Positions 1 through 8,863 of a stretch of DNA of 64,000 nucleotides are shown here, one piece after another (the first letter of the stretch is position 1; each line of letters begins with the position of its first letter). The translations under genes were made by a program, and so were the position numbers. The stretch comes from Cylindrospermum stagnale PCC 7417. GTDB lineage: Bacteria; Cyanobacteriota; Cyanobacteriia; Cyanobacteriales; Nostocaceae. The stretch lies in NCBI RefSeq assembly GCF_000317535.1, contig NC_019757.1, forward strand, positions 2,992,501-3,056,500, given 5' to 3'. The notes under the pieces were generated by a model. The model saw nothing but the letters and a program-made list of their open reading frames with translations. It was not told where the DNA came from and did not search any database.

Positions 1-103
1 GTCTCCAGAAAATGTTTTACTTAAAGATTTATTGAATGCACTGCAAATACTTTGGAAACGTTGGCGAAAAGCACTAATTAAAGAACAGCAAATTACACTT
101 TAA
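1..103 (+). CDS. 3' end of an unidentified protein (partial)
   Basis: An open frame enters from the left edge and ends at TAA 101-103, giving 33 residues rich in Leu, Lys and Trp, with a short basic stretch WKRWRKAL. Only the C-terminal tail is visible, so no function can be assigned. It is followed after 88 nt by the DUF2141 gene on the same strand. Confidence 0.45.
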   Translation, partial: SPENVLLKDLLNALQILWKRWRKALIKEQQITL

Positions 104-191
104 ATTAATTCTTTAAGAAGCAAAAGATTGCTGTTGCAGTTTTTTGGTTGCTAATACCATAGCAAAATCACCTGTAGGGAATTACCAAATT

Positions 192-659
192 ATGTTGAAG
201 TTAACTCACTTGCGTCATGTATTACTCGCTACTGTTTTGGGTATGAGTTGTGCTAACGCTGCGTATGCAGAACCAACTGCAAAACTAACTGTGGTAGTAA
301 ATGGCATAACTCACCAAAAAGGTGAAATTTGTTTGAGGGTTTACGCCTCTGAAAAAGGATTTCCTATGAGTAATACTGGTGAAGTCCAAAGCGGCTGCAC
401 TAAGATTACGGGAACTACTGTCACAAAAGTGTTTTCTGGCTTGAAACCAGGTACTTATGCTGTTGCCGTCGTTGATGATCAAAATGGCGATCGCAAACTC
501 AACAAAGACTTTTTTGGTGTTCCCACAGAAGGTTTCGGTATGTCCAAGAATCCGACTGTATCAATCCAAACAGGTGCGCCTAAGTTCCGCAACGTCAGTT
601 TCCCCATGAAAAAGAATACGACGATCAACATTTTCATGAAATATTCTCTTGATTCATAA
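192..659 (+). CDS. DUF2141 family secreted protein
   Basis: A 155-residue protein with an N-terminal signal peptide (hydrophobic LLATVLGMSCANAA, likely cut after AYA) and a beta-sandwich body of DUF2141 type. The family hallmark DDQNGDRKLNKDFFGVP followed by EGFG is present near residues 90-115. DUF2141 proteins are exported; their function is unknown. I chose ATG 192 rather than the upstream in-frame codon at 144, because the signal peptide begins directly after it and the extra 16 residues are not signal-like. The next gene is a GT2 glycosyltransferase on the same strand about 180 nt downstream; a functional link is possible but not shown. Confidence 0.8.
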   Translation: MLKLTHLRHVLLATVLGMSCANAAYAEPTAKLTVVVNGITHQKGEICLRVYASEKGFPMSNTGEVQSGCTKITGTTVTKVFSGLKPGTYAVAVVDDQNGDRKLNKDFFGVPTEGFGMSKNPTVSIQTGAPKFRNVSFPMKKNTTINIFMKYSLDS

Positions 660-836
660 GATTGGCGATTAGGTAACGGGCATTCAATTTGGGATTTCTA
701 GTGAAATTTTGATAATTAGGCAGAATTTTCTGCCTATATTTACCAAAACCCCATCTAAAATCCCAAATTGGCTCACCCAATCCCCAGTAAAGAGTCCTGT
801 ACACAAGCCGATATTTTGCCGGAGACTAGAGATTTA

Positions 837-2096
837 ATGCAAGATTTAACGATATTTCTGTCTAAGTCTTTGCTAAGTTGGCTGGCAATTCAGGTGGTTT
901 TAACACTGTTCTTTGTCTGGTATTTGCGCCCAAGCCAGAAAGACTTATTACCAGATGACCAGTTACCGAAAACGGCGGTGATTATTTGTCTGCGAGGTGC
1001 TGATCCATTTCTGCCCAACTGTTTGCGATCGCTATTAAAGCAGAATTACCCAGAATATGATTTAAAGATAATCCTCGATAGTCAGGAAGATCCAGCCGGA
1101 AAAATTGCTTCGGAAGCGATCGCCGAATTAGGGGCCACCAATGTCCAAATTAGCCATTTGCGGACAGTACGCCACAATTGCAGTCTCAAATGTAGTTCTC
1201 TCGTCCAAGCTGTCTCAGATTTGGACGATTCTTACAAGGTGGTGGCTTTTGTCGATGCTGATACAATCGTTCATCCCAATTGGCTGCGGGAATTAGTCAG
1301 CCCTCTCGCTGACGAGAAAGTGGGAGCAACAACAGGTAATCGTTGGTATTCACCCACAGGTAATTATTGGGGTACTTTGGTGCGATATGCAGGCAATGTC
1401 TCCACCGTAGTGCAAATGTTCCTGTTTCAGATTCCTTGGGGTGGAACTTTGGCGATCAAAACAGAAGTGCTTCACCAAACCGGACTACTAGAAAAGTGGA
1501 GTCAGGCTTTCAACGATGATCTAATGATGCACAACGTCCTGAAAAAACATAAGTTGCAGGTGAAGTTTGTGCCTTCGTTATTGATGGTGAATCGGGAAGA
1601 AAGCAGTTTACCGGATTTAGTAGACCATCTCAAGCGTTTATTACTTTGTTCTCGACTATATCACCCGCGTTGGTTGGCTTTAGTGAGTGATGCTATTTCC
1701 AGCATTTTGTTTCCTACTTTAGTCATAGTGTTAATTCTACAGTCGTTGTTGGTCGGACAATGGAATGCTGCGGCTCAATTATTTAGTTACTATGGCATCT
1801 ATATTCTAGGACTACTCTTGCTGATGCTTGTCTTAGAACAAGGGGTACAGCGAGTAATGAGCGTTCAAGGTCAGACAATCGCTAAATTGTCACCTACCGC
1901 AGTTATCAAAATGTTGATTGCTATCCCTCTAACACAGTGGGTTTATGGGGTAGCGATCCTATCTTCCCTTTGGATGTCAACAGTTAAATGGCGCGGACTT
2001 TCCTATCGAGTCCAAGGCCCTTGGAATATTCGCCTAGTTGAATACCGCCCTTACCAGTGGTTAGATCAACCTGTTGATCCAAAAACTTCTCTCTAA
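837..2096 (+). CDS. Membrane GT2 family glycosyltransferase
   Basis: A 419-residue processive-type family 2 glycosyltransferase. An N-terminal membrane segment (about residues 8-30) is followed by the cytoplasmic GT-A domain with the nucleotide-sugar/metal motif DAD (about residues 140-142) and the catalytic-base region FNDDLMMH (about 225-232). Several C-terminal membrane helices lie in the last 140 residues. The layout resembles ceramide glucosyltransferase or cellulose-synthase-like enzymes that make a glycolipid or polymer at the membrane. The ATG at 837 has a GGAG 12-16 nt upstream; a TTG at 768 would add 23 residues. The acceptor cannot be told from sequence. A GT4 gene follows, so the two may act on the same glycan (inference). 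Confidence 0.82.
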   Translation: MQDLTIFLSKSLLSWLAIQVVLTLFFVWYLRPSQKDLLPDDQLPKTAVIICLRGADPFLPNCLRSLLKQNYPEYDLKIILDSQEDPAGKIASEAIAELGATNVQISHLRTVRHNCSLKCSSLVQAVSDLDDSYKVVAFVDADTIVHPNWLRELVSPLADEKVGATTGNRWYSPTGNYWGTLVRYAGNVSTVVQMFLFQIPWGGTLAIKTEVLHQTGLLEKWSQAFNDDLMMHNVLKKHKLQVKFVPSLLMVNREESSLPDLVDHLKRLLLCSRLYHPRWLALVSDAISSILFPTLVIVLILQSLLVGQWNAAAQLFSYYGIYILGLLLLMLVLEQGVQRVMSVQGQTIAKLSPTAVIKMLIAIPLTQWVYGVAILSSLWMSTVKWRGLSYRVQGPWNIRLVEYRPYQWLDQPVDPKTSL

Positions 2097-2180
2097 TAGG
2101 TAATAGCTAGTAGGTAATGGGTAATAGGTAATTGTTTTATTTCCATTAGCCATTACCTATTAGCTATTAACCATTAATCA
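2097..2180. repeat. Nostoc-type short tandem repeats (heptamer-like)
   Basis: Imperfect copies of TAATAGGTAATGGGTAATAG-type units are followed by the inverse CATTACCTATTAGC-type units, so the transcript could fold into a loose hairpin between the two glycosyltransferase genes. STRRs of this kind are common in heterocystous cyanobacteria and have no agreed function. Confidence 0.7.
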
Positions 2181-2206
2181 TTTTTCATGCAACATCCGCT
2201 TTAATT

Positions 2207-3469
2207 ATGACAAAGCAACCTCTTCGTATTGCACTTTTTACAGGATTGTATGCTCCCTTCTTAACAGGAGTCTCGGTGGCAGTGCATCAACGGGTTCGCT
2301 GGTTGCTACAGCAGGGACATGAAGTTTTTCTGATCCATCCAGAAATCAACAACCAGTACCCAAAACATGTTGGGAATCGTCCCATGCCAGGGCTAGAAGA
2401 ATTACAGTCTTTTCCCAACTTCTCCTCTTATGCATTCCCCACAAAACCGCTGATTTTTTACAAATCTCTGCCTCAACCATTGCACTATCGATATTGGAGT
2501 GATACCAAGTTACTCTTAAAATTTCAACCCGACATTATTGTAGTTGAAGAAGCACCGCAAATGAGAGGAGTCTACTCACTCTTTTTGCAAGGTTATGGTC
2601 GTCCTGTTGGCACTGAATACGCAAAGCGAACGGGCATTCCAATTATATCAATGTTCCATACCGATATTGTGGCCTATATCCAATATTATTTAGGCAATCT
2701 GGCCTTTAGCTTAATCCGTCCAATTCTGCCAATTTTAGTCAAGCAGACAACAGAGGCTTACGACATTAATTTATTTCCTTCTCAAGAACAACTCAAAAAA
2801 TACCAAAAATTGAAATCTCAACGCAGTGAATACGTCCCTTATCAAGGTATTGATTGCGAAAAATTTCATCCCCGAAATATCTGTTATGACCCGATTCCTG
2901 ATGACCATCGACCAACGATATTGTTTGTCGGCCGGATAACTGCGGAAAAAAATGTCAACCAACTATTAGATGCATATCCGTTGATCGCTGCCAAAATTCC
3001 TGATGTTCATTTGGTGATTATTGGTAGTGGCCCAATGGATGAAGAAATCCGTCAGCGTGCCCAAACTTTTGGATCTGGTGTGACTGTTTGGGGTGAGTCT
3101 CACGGTACAGAACTTTTGGGTTGGTTCGCTAGCGCCGACGTATTTGTCAACCCCTCCGCGACTGAAAATTTCTGCACCACCAATAACGAAGCGCTGGCTT
3201 CTGGAACTCCTTTAGTTGCAGTTGTCGCACCCTCAACAGCCGAGCAAGTATATCCTGGTAAAAACGGCTTCCTCGCAGAACCCAACAACCCGAAAGATTT
3301 TGCCCAAAAGGTAATTGCGATTCTAGAAAATCCTGACCTCAAAGCAGAGATGACTCAGCAAGCTCGCTCTTCTATTCTGGCATTTGATTGGTCGGCTTGT
3401 AGCCAAAAGTTTGAAGATAAACTTTACCAGATAGTTGAAAATTCATCAAAAGTACCAGTGGGAAAATAA
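2207..3469 (+). CDS. GT4 family glycosyltransferase (GT-B fold)
   Basis: A 420-residue retaining glycosyltransferase. The N-terminal acceptor domain carries the glycine-rich start (ALFTGLYAPFLTGVS). The C-terminal nucleotide-sugar domain begins near FVGRITAEKN (about residue 240) and holds the E-x7-E-type motif in SATENFCTTNNEALASG (about 318-330). The family includes sulfoquinovosyl- and mannosyl-transferases acting on lipids and exopolysaccharides; the donor here is not determined. The first ATG is used, 110 nt after the GT2 gene on the same strand. A strong terminator lies about 240 nt downstream. Confidence 0.85.
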   Translation: MTKQPLRIALFTGLYAPFLTGVSVAVHQRVRWLLQQGHEVFLIHPEINNQYPKHVGNRPMPGLEELQSFPNFSSYAFPTKPLIFYKSLPQPLHYRYWSDTKLLLKFQPDIIVVEEAPQMRGVYSLFLQGYGRPVGTEYAKRTGIPIISMFHTDIVAYIQYYLGNLAFSLIRPILPILVKQTTEAYDINLFPSQEQLKKYQKLKSQRSEYVPYQGIDCEKFHPRNICYDPIPDDHRPTILFVGRITAEKNVNQLLDAYPLIAAKIPDVHLVIIGSGPMDEEIRQRAQTFGSGVTVWGESHGTELLGWFASADVFVNPSATENFCTTNNEALASGTPLVAVVAPSTAEQVYPGKNGFLAEPNNPKDFAQKVIAILENPDLKAEMTQQARSSILAFDWSACSQKFEDKLYQIVENSSKVPVGK

Positions 3470-3706
3470 GAAAGTCAGTGATAGGTAGTTTCGTTCAACT
3501 ACCCCTGATCAGTAAAAAACGTGCCAAATTGGCTACAAGTCTTTGATCGTCTCTGATAGAGTATTGAAGTAATTAACTTGTGGGCTTTTAGGCTACAAGT
3601 TTGAGATCCTAATAAATCTGCCAAAGTCCTTGTTGGTTGAGTGATTGTATGCCCTGACTGACACCGTCCTTTTTATTATCCTAGACTGTGCCTAAAAATA
3701 TTCAGA

Positions 3707-3742
3707 CCTCAGAAGTTATCGCTTCTGGGGTTCTTTATTTTT
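3707..3742 (+). terminator. Rho-independent terminator
   Basis: The stem CCTCAGAAG pairs with CTTCTGGGG around the loop TTATCG and is followed by a T-rich run (TTCTTTATTTTT). It lies downstream of the GT4 gene in the right orientation to end its transcript, or that of a small RNA between. Confidence 0.75.
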
Positions 3743-4055
3743 CTATCATTGTTGCCTGGTAAATATAAAAATATTTAAATTGAGGAAAATTTAGACATAA
3801 TTATCTTAGTTATATCCCAAGTTACAGTGACCTAAATTACATTATTTGTCTCCTGAGTGTTAAGTCAACTATCTCAAACAAGAAATATCCAAAAATTTTG
3901 GTGCTAAAACAGATTTTTTTCAGACATAATCCCTGGAATTATGTCTCAAGATTTAATTTATAAGACTTGATTTTTATAGTGAAGTCAGGAAAAATATACA
4001 TAAGTCTAACAACTTGTAGGCTCTCTTGGTGACAACTTAACCTTATCCAATGTCC

Positions 4056-4077
4056 AAAGTCCGCGAAAGCGGACTTT
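4056..4077. terminator. Terminator-like hairpin with GAAA loop
   Basis: A perfect 9-bp stem AAAGTCCGC / GCGGACTTT closes on a GAAA tetraloop and is followed on the plus strand by ATTTATG. The A-rich/T-rich flanks of the stem allow termination in either direction. Confidence 0.6.
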
Positions 4078-4148
4078 ATTTATGGGTATTCTCGGTTTAC
4101 AGATATTTTCAGGTAAATGAACCACTTTCTTGGAAATAAAAAAAGAAA

Positions 4149-4176
4149 GTAGAGACGTTGCATGCAACGTCTCTAC
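4149..4176. repeat. Perfect 28-bp palindrome (dispersed repeat)
   Basis: GTAGAGACGTTGCA is followed directly by its reverse complement. A degenerate relative occurs near 32148-32175 (GTAGAGACGTTCCATGAAAC...). This is a dispersed palindromic element of the kind seen throughout Nostoc genomes. Confidence 0.7.
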
Positions 4177-4295
4177 ACTGTGGTCTAAATAAATGATTTC
4201 TGCCGCTACCTGATTCTCAAGTCGAAAAATTAGGAATTGGCGAACATTGCAGATTTTTATCCGATCCCTAGGAACCCTAGGCGGCGTTTTGGCGA

Positions 4296-5534
4296 TTAAA
4301 AATTGGCTTTTGGCAGTTTTTCGATTTGCTGGGTAAAGTATGCTTCTTCGTGTTTGAGTTCTTGCGCTATTTCTAGCCCTTTTTCAAAGGCTGTAAGCGC
4401 TTGGGGATATTGTTTGCGTTCCAAATACAATTTTCCTATTTGGTCGTAGGCTTGCATCAAACCGTAAAAGTTGGTGGCTAGTTCTTCTGTGGTTAGGAGA
4501 ATCTGGCAAGTTTGCAAGGCTGCTTCTATTTGTCCTTGAGAACGGTACAGCACGATTAACTTTTGCAAAGCTTCAGATGCATTAACAAACTGTTGCAATT
4601 GCCAAGCGGTGGTATAAGCTTCTTGGTAGTTGTTAAAAGCTTCTTGTCGTAAACTGGGATTTTCCTGTCCTAGGGTTTCGTAATTTGTGGCGATCGCAAT
4701 TTTTAATTGGGGAATTTGGCTAAGGTCGTTTTGATTGGTGTAAATATCTACTAACTTACTAAGTACATTGATCGATTTCTGGGGCTGTTTTGCCTGATCG
4801 TAAATGTAAACTAGCTTTTGCAAATATGCGACTTCATTCAGTCCATCGCCCTTGGTGGTAGCAAAACCTAGCAATTCTTCGTAGGTAGCAGCGGCTTGGG
4901 GATAATCAAACCAACTCAGATGCAGTTCCCCAATTGTTTGCAGGGTTTCTAGTTCTGCGGTGGCATCTTGTTGCTGTCGCACTAATGCTAAAACTTGGTT
5001 ATAAACTTCTAGGGCTAGTTTGGGGACGCGGATTTTTTGGTAAGCGTCACCAAGCGATCGCAAAAGTTCTAAATCAGGAGGTTTTGGCGCCTCCTTTTTT
5101 TTAGCTGGTTTCGGCTTTTGAATCACTTGCAATCGTTGCGTAATATAGCGGATTTCTTCACTCTCATTTCGGTTCCAAGCGATCGCACCCACTCGTGATA
5201 ATGCTTGCACCTCTGCTAATGAACCTAAAAGACGCCGCAACCGCAGTTCCCGATTCCAAATCTCAAACGCCTTTACCTTATCCCCCGCTTGTAATGTCGC
5301 TGCTGCTTCTAGATTTAACTGATCTAACGCCGTTTCTAGCTTTTGCATTTCTTCGGTAGTTAACGGCTGTTTGTCCCACAAAGGCGGTAGCAGTGGATCG
5401 GGTATAATAACTTCTAACGGACCTGGCAGAAATTTATCCAATTGTTCCGGATTTTTAGTCTCTGCCAGCGTCACAGAACTGCACAGATGCCAGAAAATAA
5501 CAGTAGTAACTATAAAACTTAAGCGCCGTAGCAT
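4296..5534 (-). CDS. Secreted tetratricopeptide-repeat protein
   Basis: A 412-residue protein with a signal peptide (LRRLSFIVTTVIFWHLCSSVTLA) and a body of helical TPR units from about residue 60 to the end, for example ALEVYNQVLALVRQQ, AAATYEELLGFA and ALTAFEKGLEIAQE. A basic proline-lysine linker (PKPAKKKEAPKPP) sits near residue 140. TPR domains are protein-binding scaffolds; the export signal puts it in the periplasm or outer layers. Start ATG 5534 is preferred over the longer frame (5594) because an AAAGG box precedes it and the signal peptide starts there. No partner gene is adjacent: cpcT is divergent. Function is otherwise unknown. Confidence 0.75.
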   Translation of the reverse strand: MLRRLSFIVTTVIFWHLCSSVTLAETKNPEQLDKFLPGPLEVIIPDPLLPPLWDKQPLTTEEMQKLETALDQLNLEAAATLQAGDKVKAFEIWNRELRLRRLLGSLAEVQALSRVGAIAWNRNESEEIRYITQRLQVIQKPKPAKKKEAPKPPDLELLRSLGDAYQKIRVPKLALEVYNQVLALVRQQQDATAELETLQTIGELHLSWFDYPQAAATYEELLGFATTKGDGLNEVAYLQKLVYIYDQAKQPQKSINVLSKLVDIYTNQNDLSQIPQLKIAIATNYETLGQENPSLRQEAFNNYQEAYTTAWQLQQFVNASEALQKLIVLYRSQGQIEAALQTCQILLTTEELATNFYGLMQAYDQIGKLYLERKQYPQALTAFEKGLEIAQELKHEEAYFTQQIEKLPKANF

Positions 5535-5676
5535 CGTTACTTTACCTTTATTAAGTAAATTATTTGACGAAGACCAATTTGTTTGACGCAGCAAGCATCT
5601 TTAAATATCCCATTGTCCCTGACGAGGCTTTAAAATATTTCCAGATTATTTTTCCCCCAAATCCCCAATCCCCAAA

Positions 5677-6273
5677 ATGACTCATTCTACAGATATTGCC
5701 ACCTTAGCCCGGTGGATGGCAGCAGATTTTAGTAATCAAGCACAAGCATTTGAAAACCCACCTTTTTTTGCTCATATCCGCGTTTGCATGCGTCCCCTTC
5801 CCTTAGAAGTGTTATCAGGGGTAGGTTTGTTTGTCGAACAAGCTTATGACTATATGCTAAATGACCCCTATCGCTTGCGGGTGTTGAAGTTGATCAGCGC
5901 TGGAGATCACATCCAAATCGAAAACTACATAGTCAAAAACGAAGAAAAGTTCTATGGTGCATCTCGTGACTTGCAACGTCTGACAACTTTAAACAGCGAT
6001 GATTTAGAAAAATTATCAGGCTGTAATATGCTTGTCGAGTGGACTGGTAACAGCTTTAAAGGCAAAGTTGAACCAGGCAAAGGCTGCATCGTCGTTCGCA
6101 AAGGACACAAAACCTATTTAGATAGCGAATTTGAGATTAGCGAAGAGAAATTTACCAGCCTTGACCGGGGAAGGAATCTAGAAACGAATGAACATATTTG
6201 GGGTTCCGTAGCCGGGCCATTTCACTTTGTCCGTTGGGGTAGTTTTGCCGATGAAGTGAAAGTGAGTGGTTAG
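5677..6273 (+). CDS. cpcT: CpcT/CpeT phycobiliprotein chromophore lyase
   Basis: A 198-residue T-type lyase that attaches phycocyanobilin (or a related bilin) to the Cys-153-type site of phycobiliprotein beta subunits in phycobilisome assembly. Family features: the conserved N terminus ATLARWMAADFSN, the HIRVCMRPLP strand, FVEQAYDYMLNDPYRLRV and GCNMLVEW. Length matches the family. It stands alone and is divergent from the TPR gene. Whether it is the CpcT (phycocyanin/phycoerythrocyanin) or CpeT (phycoerythrin) paralog cannot be told without alignment. Confidence 0.9.
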   Translation: MTHSTDIATLARWMAADFSNQAQAFENPPFFAHIRVCMRPLPLEVLSGVGLFVEQAYDYMLNDPYRLRVLKLISAGDHIQIENYIVKNEEKFYGASRDLQRLTTLNSDDLEKLSGCNMLVEWTGNSFKGKVEPGKGCIVVRKGHKTYLDSEFEISEEKFTSLDRGRNLETNEHIWGSVAGPFHFVRWGSFADEVKVSG

Positions 6274-6302
6274 TGTTGAGTGCTTCGTGACTCAGCATTT
6301 TT

Positions 6303-7115
6303 CTAAAATTCCTTGACTTCTGACTCTGGGGGACAAAAATAAGGAACCCGTTCTACCCAAGTTTCCCAAGTCCCGTCGGGGTGCAGTTTCAGCAGACGAA
6401 ACCCAGGAAGTTTTTCGTCGAGGGCAAAAGTAGGACTTTCTGACAGGAATTGAATACAAGTCGAGGGACTACCCAAGTAGTCAACATCGTCACGGGTGTG
6501 CTTCCATTCCTGGTGAATGTGACCGAATAACACTAGCTTGACTTGCGGGTGGCGATCAAGAACAGCAAGCAATTCCTCGGAATTTTGCAGGGTGTTTACA
6601 TCCAGCCATTCAGAATTTACCAAAATAGGCGGGTGATGTAGTGACACCACAGTCGGGTTTTCGCCTAGCATTTTTAACTCGGAGTCCAGCCAATCTAGAG
6701 TTTTATCTGAAAGGTGACCGTGCATAGACCCCGGTACTGAAGAGTTAAGTAAGATAAAGTTCCAACTGCCACGGGTAAAAGATTTCCGCCGGGAAACCAT
6801 TCCCAGAGTTAAAATTTCATCCATAGCGATCGCGCAATCATAATTTCCTGGTAGCCAGTAAGTCGGAATTTGTAGCGGATTCAGTAAATATTGTAGATTT
6901 TCATAAGATTCAACCGTACCATCGCCAGACAAATCTCCCGTTAATATTAAAAAATCAAGTTCAGGTTGTAGTTCCTTTAACCGCTTGATAACCGCCTGGA
7001 AAGACTCCATAGTCGGTATTCCTAACAGCCGCTGATTTTCCGCAGCAAACAGATGTATATCCGTTAGTTGGGCAATGAATACAGGAGAAACTTGATTTAT
7101 CTTCGCCGAAAGCAA
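6303..7115 (-). CDS. cpdA: CpdA/Icc-like 3',5'-cyclic nucleotide phosphodiesterase
   Basis: A 270-residue calcineurin-like metallophosphoesterase. The metal-ligand blocks are in family order: D19-x-H21 (TDIH), G60-D61, G90-N91, H160/H161 (SLHHPP) and G198-H199-x-H201. Class III phosphodiesterases of this type hydrolyse cAMP or other phosphodiesters in the cytoplasm. The GNHD block reads GNYD (Tyr92); in the family this His is the catalytic acid, so activity or substrate may differ. It ends 30 nt from cpcT, on the opposite strand. Confidence 0.8.
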   Translation of the reverse strand: MLSAKINQVSPVFIAQLTDIHLFAAENQRLLGIPTMESFQAVIKRLKELQPELDFLILTGDLSGDGTVESYENLQYLLNPLQIPTYWLPGNYDCAIAMDEILTLGMVSRRKSFTRGSWNFILLNSSVPGSMHGHLSDKTLDWLDSELKMLGENPTVVSLHHPPILVNSEWLDVNTLQNSEELLAVLDRHPQVKLVLFGHIHQEWKHTRDDVDYLGSPSTCIQFLSESPTFALDEKLPGFRLLKLHPDGTWETWVERVPYFCPPESEVKEF

Positions 7116-7489
7116 TGTGTGCGTCTTAATATCCGATTCTCCTTCCCGAAAAGTAACTTATTTTAACCCAATTAGCCAAATTAGCCTGATAGCTACAACA
7201 CCCTCACCACCCTCGCCAGTTGCCTCCTCTATCATAGACAATGTATAAATTTAGCTAACGGCAATGTACTTAATTGTTTGATGTATTTTTTATACAATTC
7301 ATGCCAGAAATTAACTAAATTATTTTTTTATCCATCTTACGGTAGATGTCCTAAAATTTGTTTTATCTTCATGCAATAAACATCTTGCCAAAGTACCAAC
7401 CGACCCCTAATTTGCTCAAACCCCAAAAATTTCCTGGCAGGGGATGCATTTTGCAGTCAAATGCTGCTAATATAGAAATCTGTGAGTCC
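7116..7489. other. Intergenic, A+T-rich, nothing recognised
   Basis: 374 bp between the divergent cpdA start and tRNA-Cys. A TTTATACAATT-like AT-rich stretch near 7290 could hold promoter elements for cpdA or the tRNA, but no clear sites or genes are seen. Confidence 0.4.
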
Positions 7490-7561
<72 letters not shown>

Positions 7562-7783
7562 TTAAGAAGCAACAGCTAAAACAAAGCAATTCAAGCCTGA
7601 TGGCAATAAAGGGACGAGTGTAATACTCGTCCCAAATCTTTTGGGGTAATACCATTTCTCTTAAAGCTGGATAGATATGCTTGATCTTAGCCCCCCAATT
7701 CCTGGGGGGTTGGGGGGATCTCATTTGTTTCAACCTTATAGGGAATTGGTATAACTTGGGGTAGTTTAGGACAAATATCGCGT
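7562..7783. repeat. Repeat-rich spacer after tRNA-Cys
   Basis: Holds a hairpin GGGACGAGT-GTAAT-ACTCGTCCC (7611-7633) and a C-run/G-run segment near 7690-7718 that resembles dispersed Nostoc intergenic repeats. No coding frame is supported; a frame on the minus strand here overlaps the tRNA and is spurious. Confidence 0.5.
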
Positions 7784-7904
7784 CATCAGACTGACTTTTT
7801 TGAAGAATATGGAGAGGAAGCGAGGGCAATTTTAGAGATTTTTACATAAGTATGCAGATAAGGAAGTTGAGGAGTTTAATATTCCGACAACTTTTGTTAC
7901 TTAA
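7784..7904 (+). pseudogene. Remnant of a type I restriction R subunit (HsdR C-terminal part)
   Basis: Two abutting frames read like HsdR: first HQTDFFEEYGEEARAILEIF, then after a stop and frame change KYADKEVEEFNIPTTF. HsdR C termini typically read like YG-EEAR-VLE ... KYAD-G--EF-IP. No intact gene is left, so this is a decayed, frameshifted tail. It lies just upstream of the unknown 234-residue gene. The identity rests on remembered family patterns. Confidence 0.45.
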
Positions 7905-7942
7905 ATATTGTCCGCCAACAACTACGTAAAAATGAAAAAAAT

Positions 7943-8647
7943 GTGAAAGCAATCTTAAATAAAGAAATGTGTCGAATGTGGGTTATAGTTATTACAGGTA
8001 ATGATCGCGAAGAGTCTGTAACTTCTCTAACTAGAGGAAGATCCTCAACAGCAGATATTGAAAGATTAATAGTTGCTACAGAGGCAAATATAGTAAAAGA
8101 ACTAAAAGCATATCCTGATAAGATTGGCATTCTCGCAACAGCACTAGATGCGAGAATTATTCATCTTCCTATCTTAACTGTACTCGCAATAGCGAGAGAG
8201 TATGCTGACGAAAAATTGCAAGACAAAATGAAGGACTTAGGCATGAGTCTCAAAAAAGATACAACAGCTAATGAAAGATTAATTAAAAGTGAATTGGCTA
8301 AAGCATTCAAATCAGAACCTATTGGTCTGGGCGTTCCTGGAAACAAACCTGGTGAAACTACTAAAGAATCATTTGAAAAGTTATTAACCATTACGCAGAG
8401 TGACGACCAGTTGGTGAATGAGACGATTGGAAGAGCATTAGTAGCTTGCAATTTAGTATCTTCTTACAAAGCTGAGGTTGATTTCGGTAAAGGATTAACT
8501 CGTCGAACCGATTTATTTTGTGAGACAAAGGTGGGGCAAGTTCGACTAGAACTTATGTGGCGTAAAAATACTGGTCGTGCAGAAATAGCAAATTATGTTT
8601 TAACCAAACTATATAACTATGGAAAAGCAATTGAATTTCTTGAGTAA
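7943..8647 (+). CDS. Unknown 234-residue protein in a decayed restriction locus
   Basis: I do not recognise this protein. The start is GTG at 7943, or ATG at 7976 (Met12, MWVIVITGND). The C-terminal third has an alternating pattern (EVDFGKGLTRRTDLFC followed by VRLELMWRK) that could be the D...E-K core of a PD-(D/E)XK nuclease fold, but the spacing is not canonical. It is charged, with no membrane segment. Fragments resembling HsdR and HsdM flank it, so it may be a surviving accessory or defence gene. It could also be dead. Confidence 0.5.
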   Translation: MKAILNKEMCRMWVIVITGNDREESVTSLTRGRSSTADIERLIVATEANIVKELKAYPDKIGILATALDARIIHLPILTVLAIAREYADEKLQDKMKDLGMSLKKDTTANERLIKSELAKAFKSEPIGLGVPGNKPGETTKESFEKLLTITQSDDQLVNETIGRALVACNLVSSYKAEVDFGKGLTRRTDLFCETKVGQVRLELMWRKNTGRAEIANYVLTKLYNYGKAIEFLE

Positions 8648-8725
8648 TATTGCTCCATAAATTGCTTTACACACTCGTTGTACAACTTTGTTGTCATGTT
8701 GAAAGTAGCAACAGCGAAGTGAAGA

Positions 8726-8863
8726 GCATATCGGGGTTTCTTGGCTGCACTAAGATTATCTCAAAATGACAAGACGGATTTTGAACATTTACTCCCAGAG
8801 CAATTGGTGGCTTTTATCTTAGAAAAAGATAGGCGGGTTGCTGAAATTATGGTGGAAATTTAA
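8726..8863 (+). pseudogene. Remnant resembling a type I methyltransferase subunit C terminus (HsdM)
   Basis: An open stretch without its own start reads FLAALRLSQNDKTDFEHLLP and then EKDRRVAEIMVEI before TAA. The PEQLV--ILEK-RR--EIM pattern is typical of the tail of N6-adenine methyltransferase M subunits. Its 5' part is missing. With the HsdR-like fragment at 7784-7904 it suggests a former type I system. Alternative: the tail of another DNA-modification protein. Confidence 0.4.

Larger units (their letters stand above)
3470..4295. other. Long intergenic region with terminators and a palindromic repeat
   Basis: No convincing coding frame in 826 bp. It holds two rho-independent terminator-like hairpins (3707-3742 and 4056-4077), related short motifs (GGCTACAAGT near 3532 and 3592; CTTGTAGGCT near 4014) and a perfect 28-bp palindrome at 4149-4176. 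A small RNA ending at one of the terminators is possible but cannot be shown by reading alone. Confidence 0.5.
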
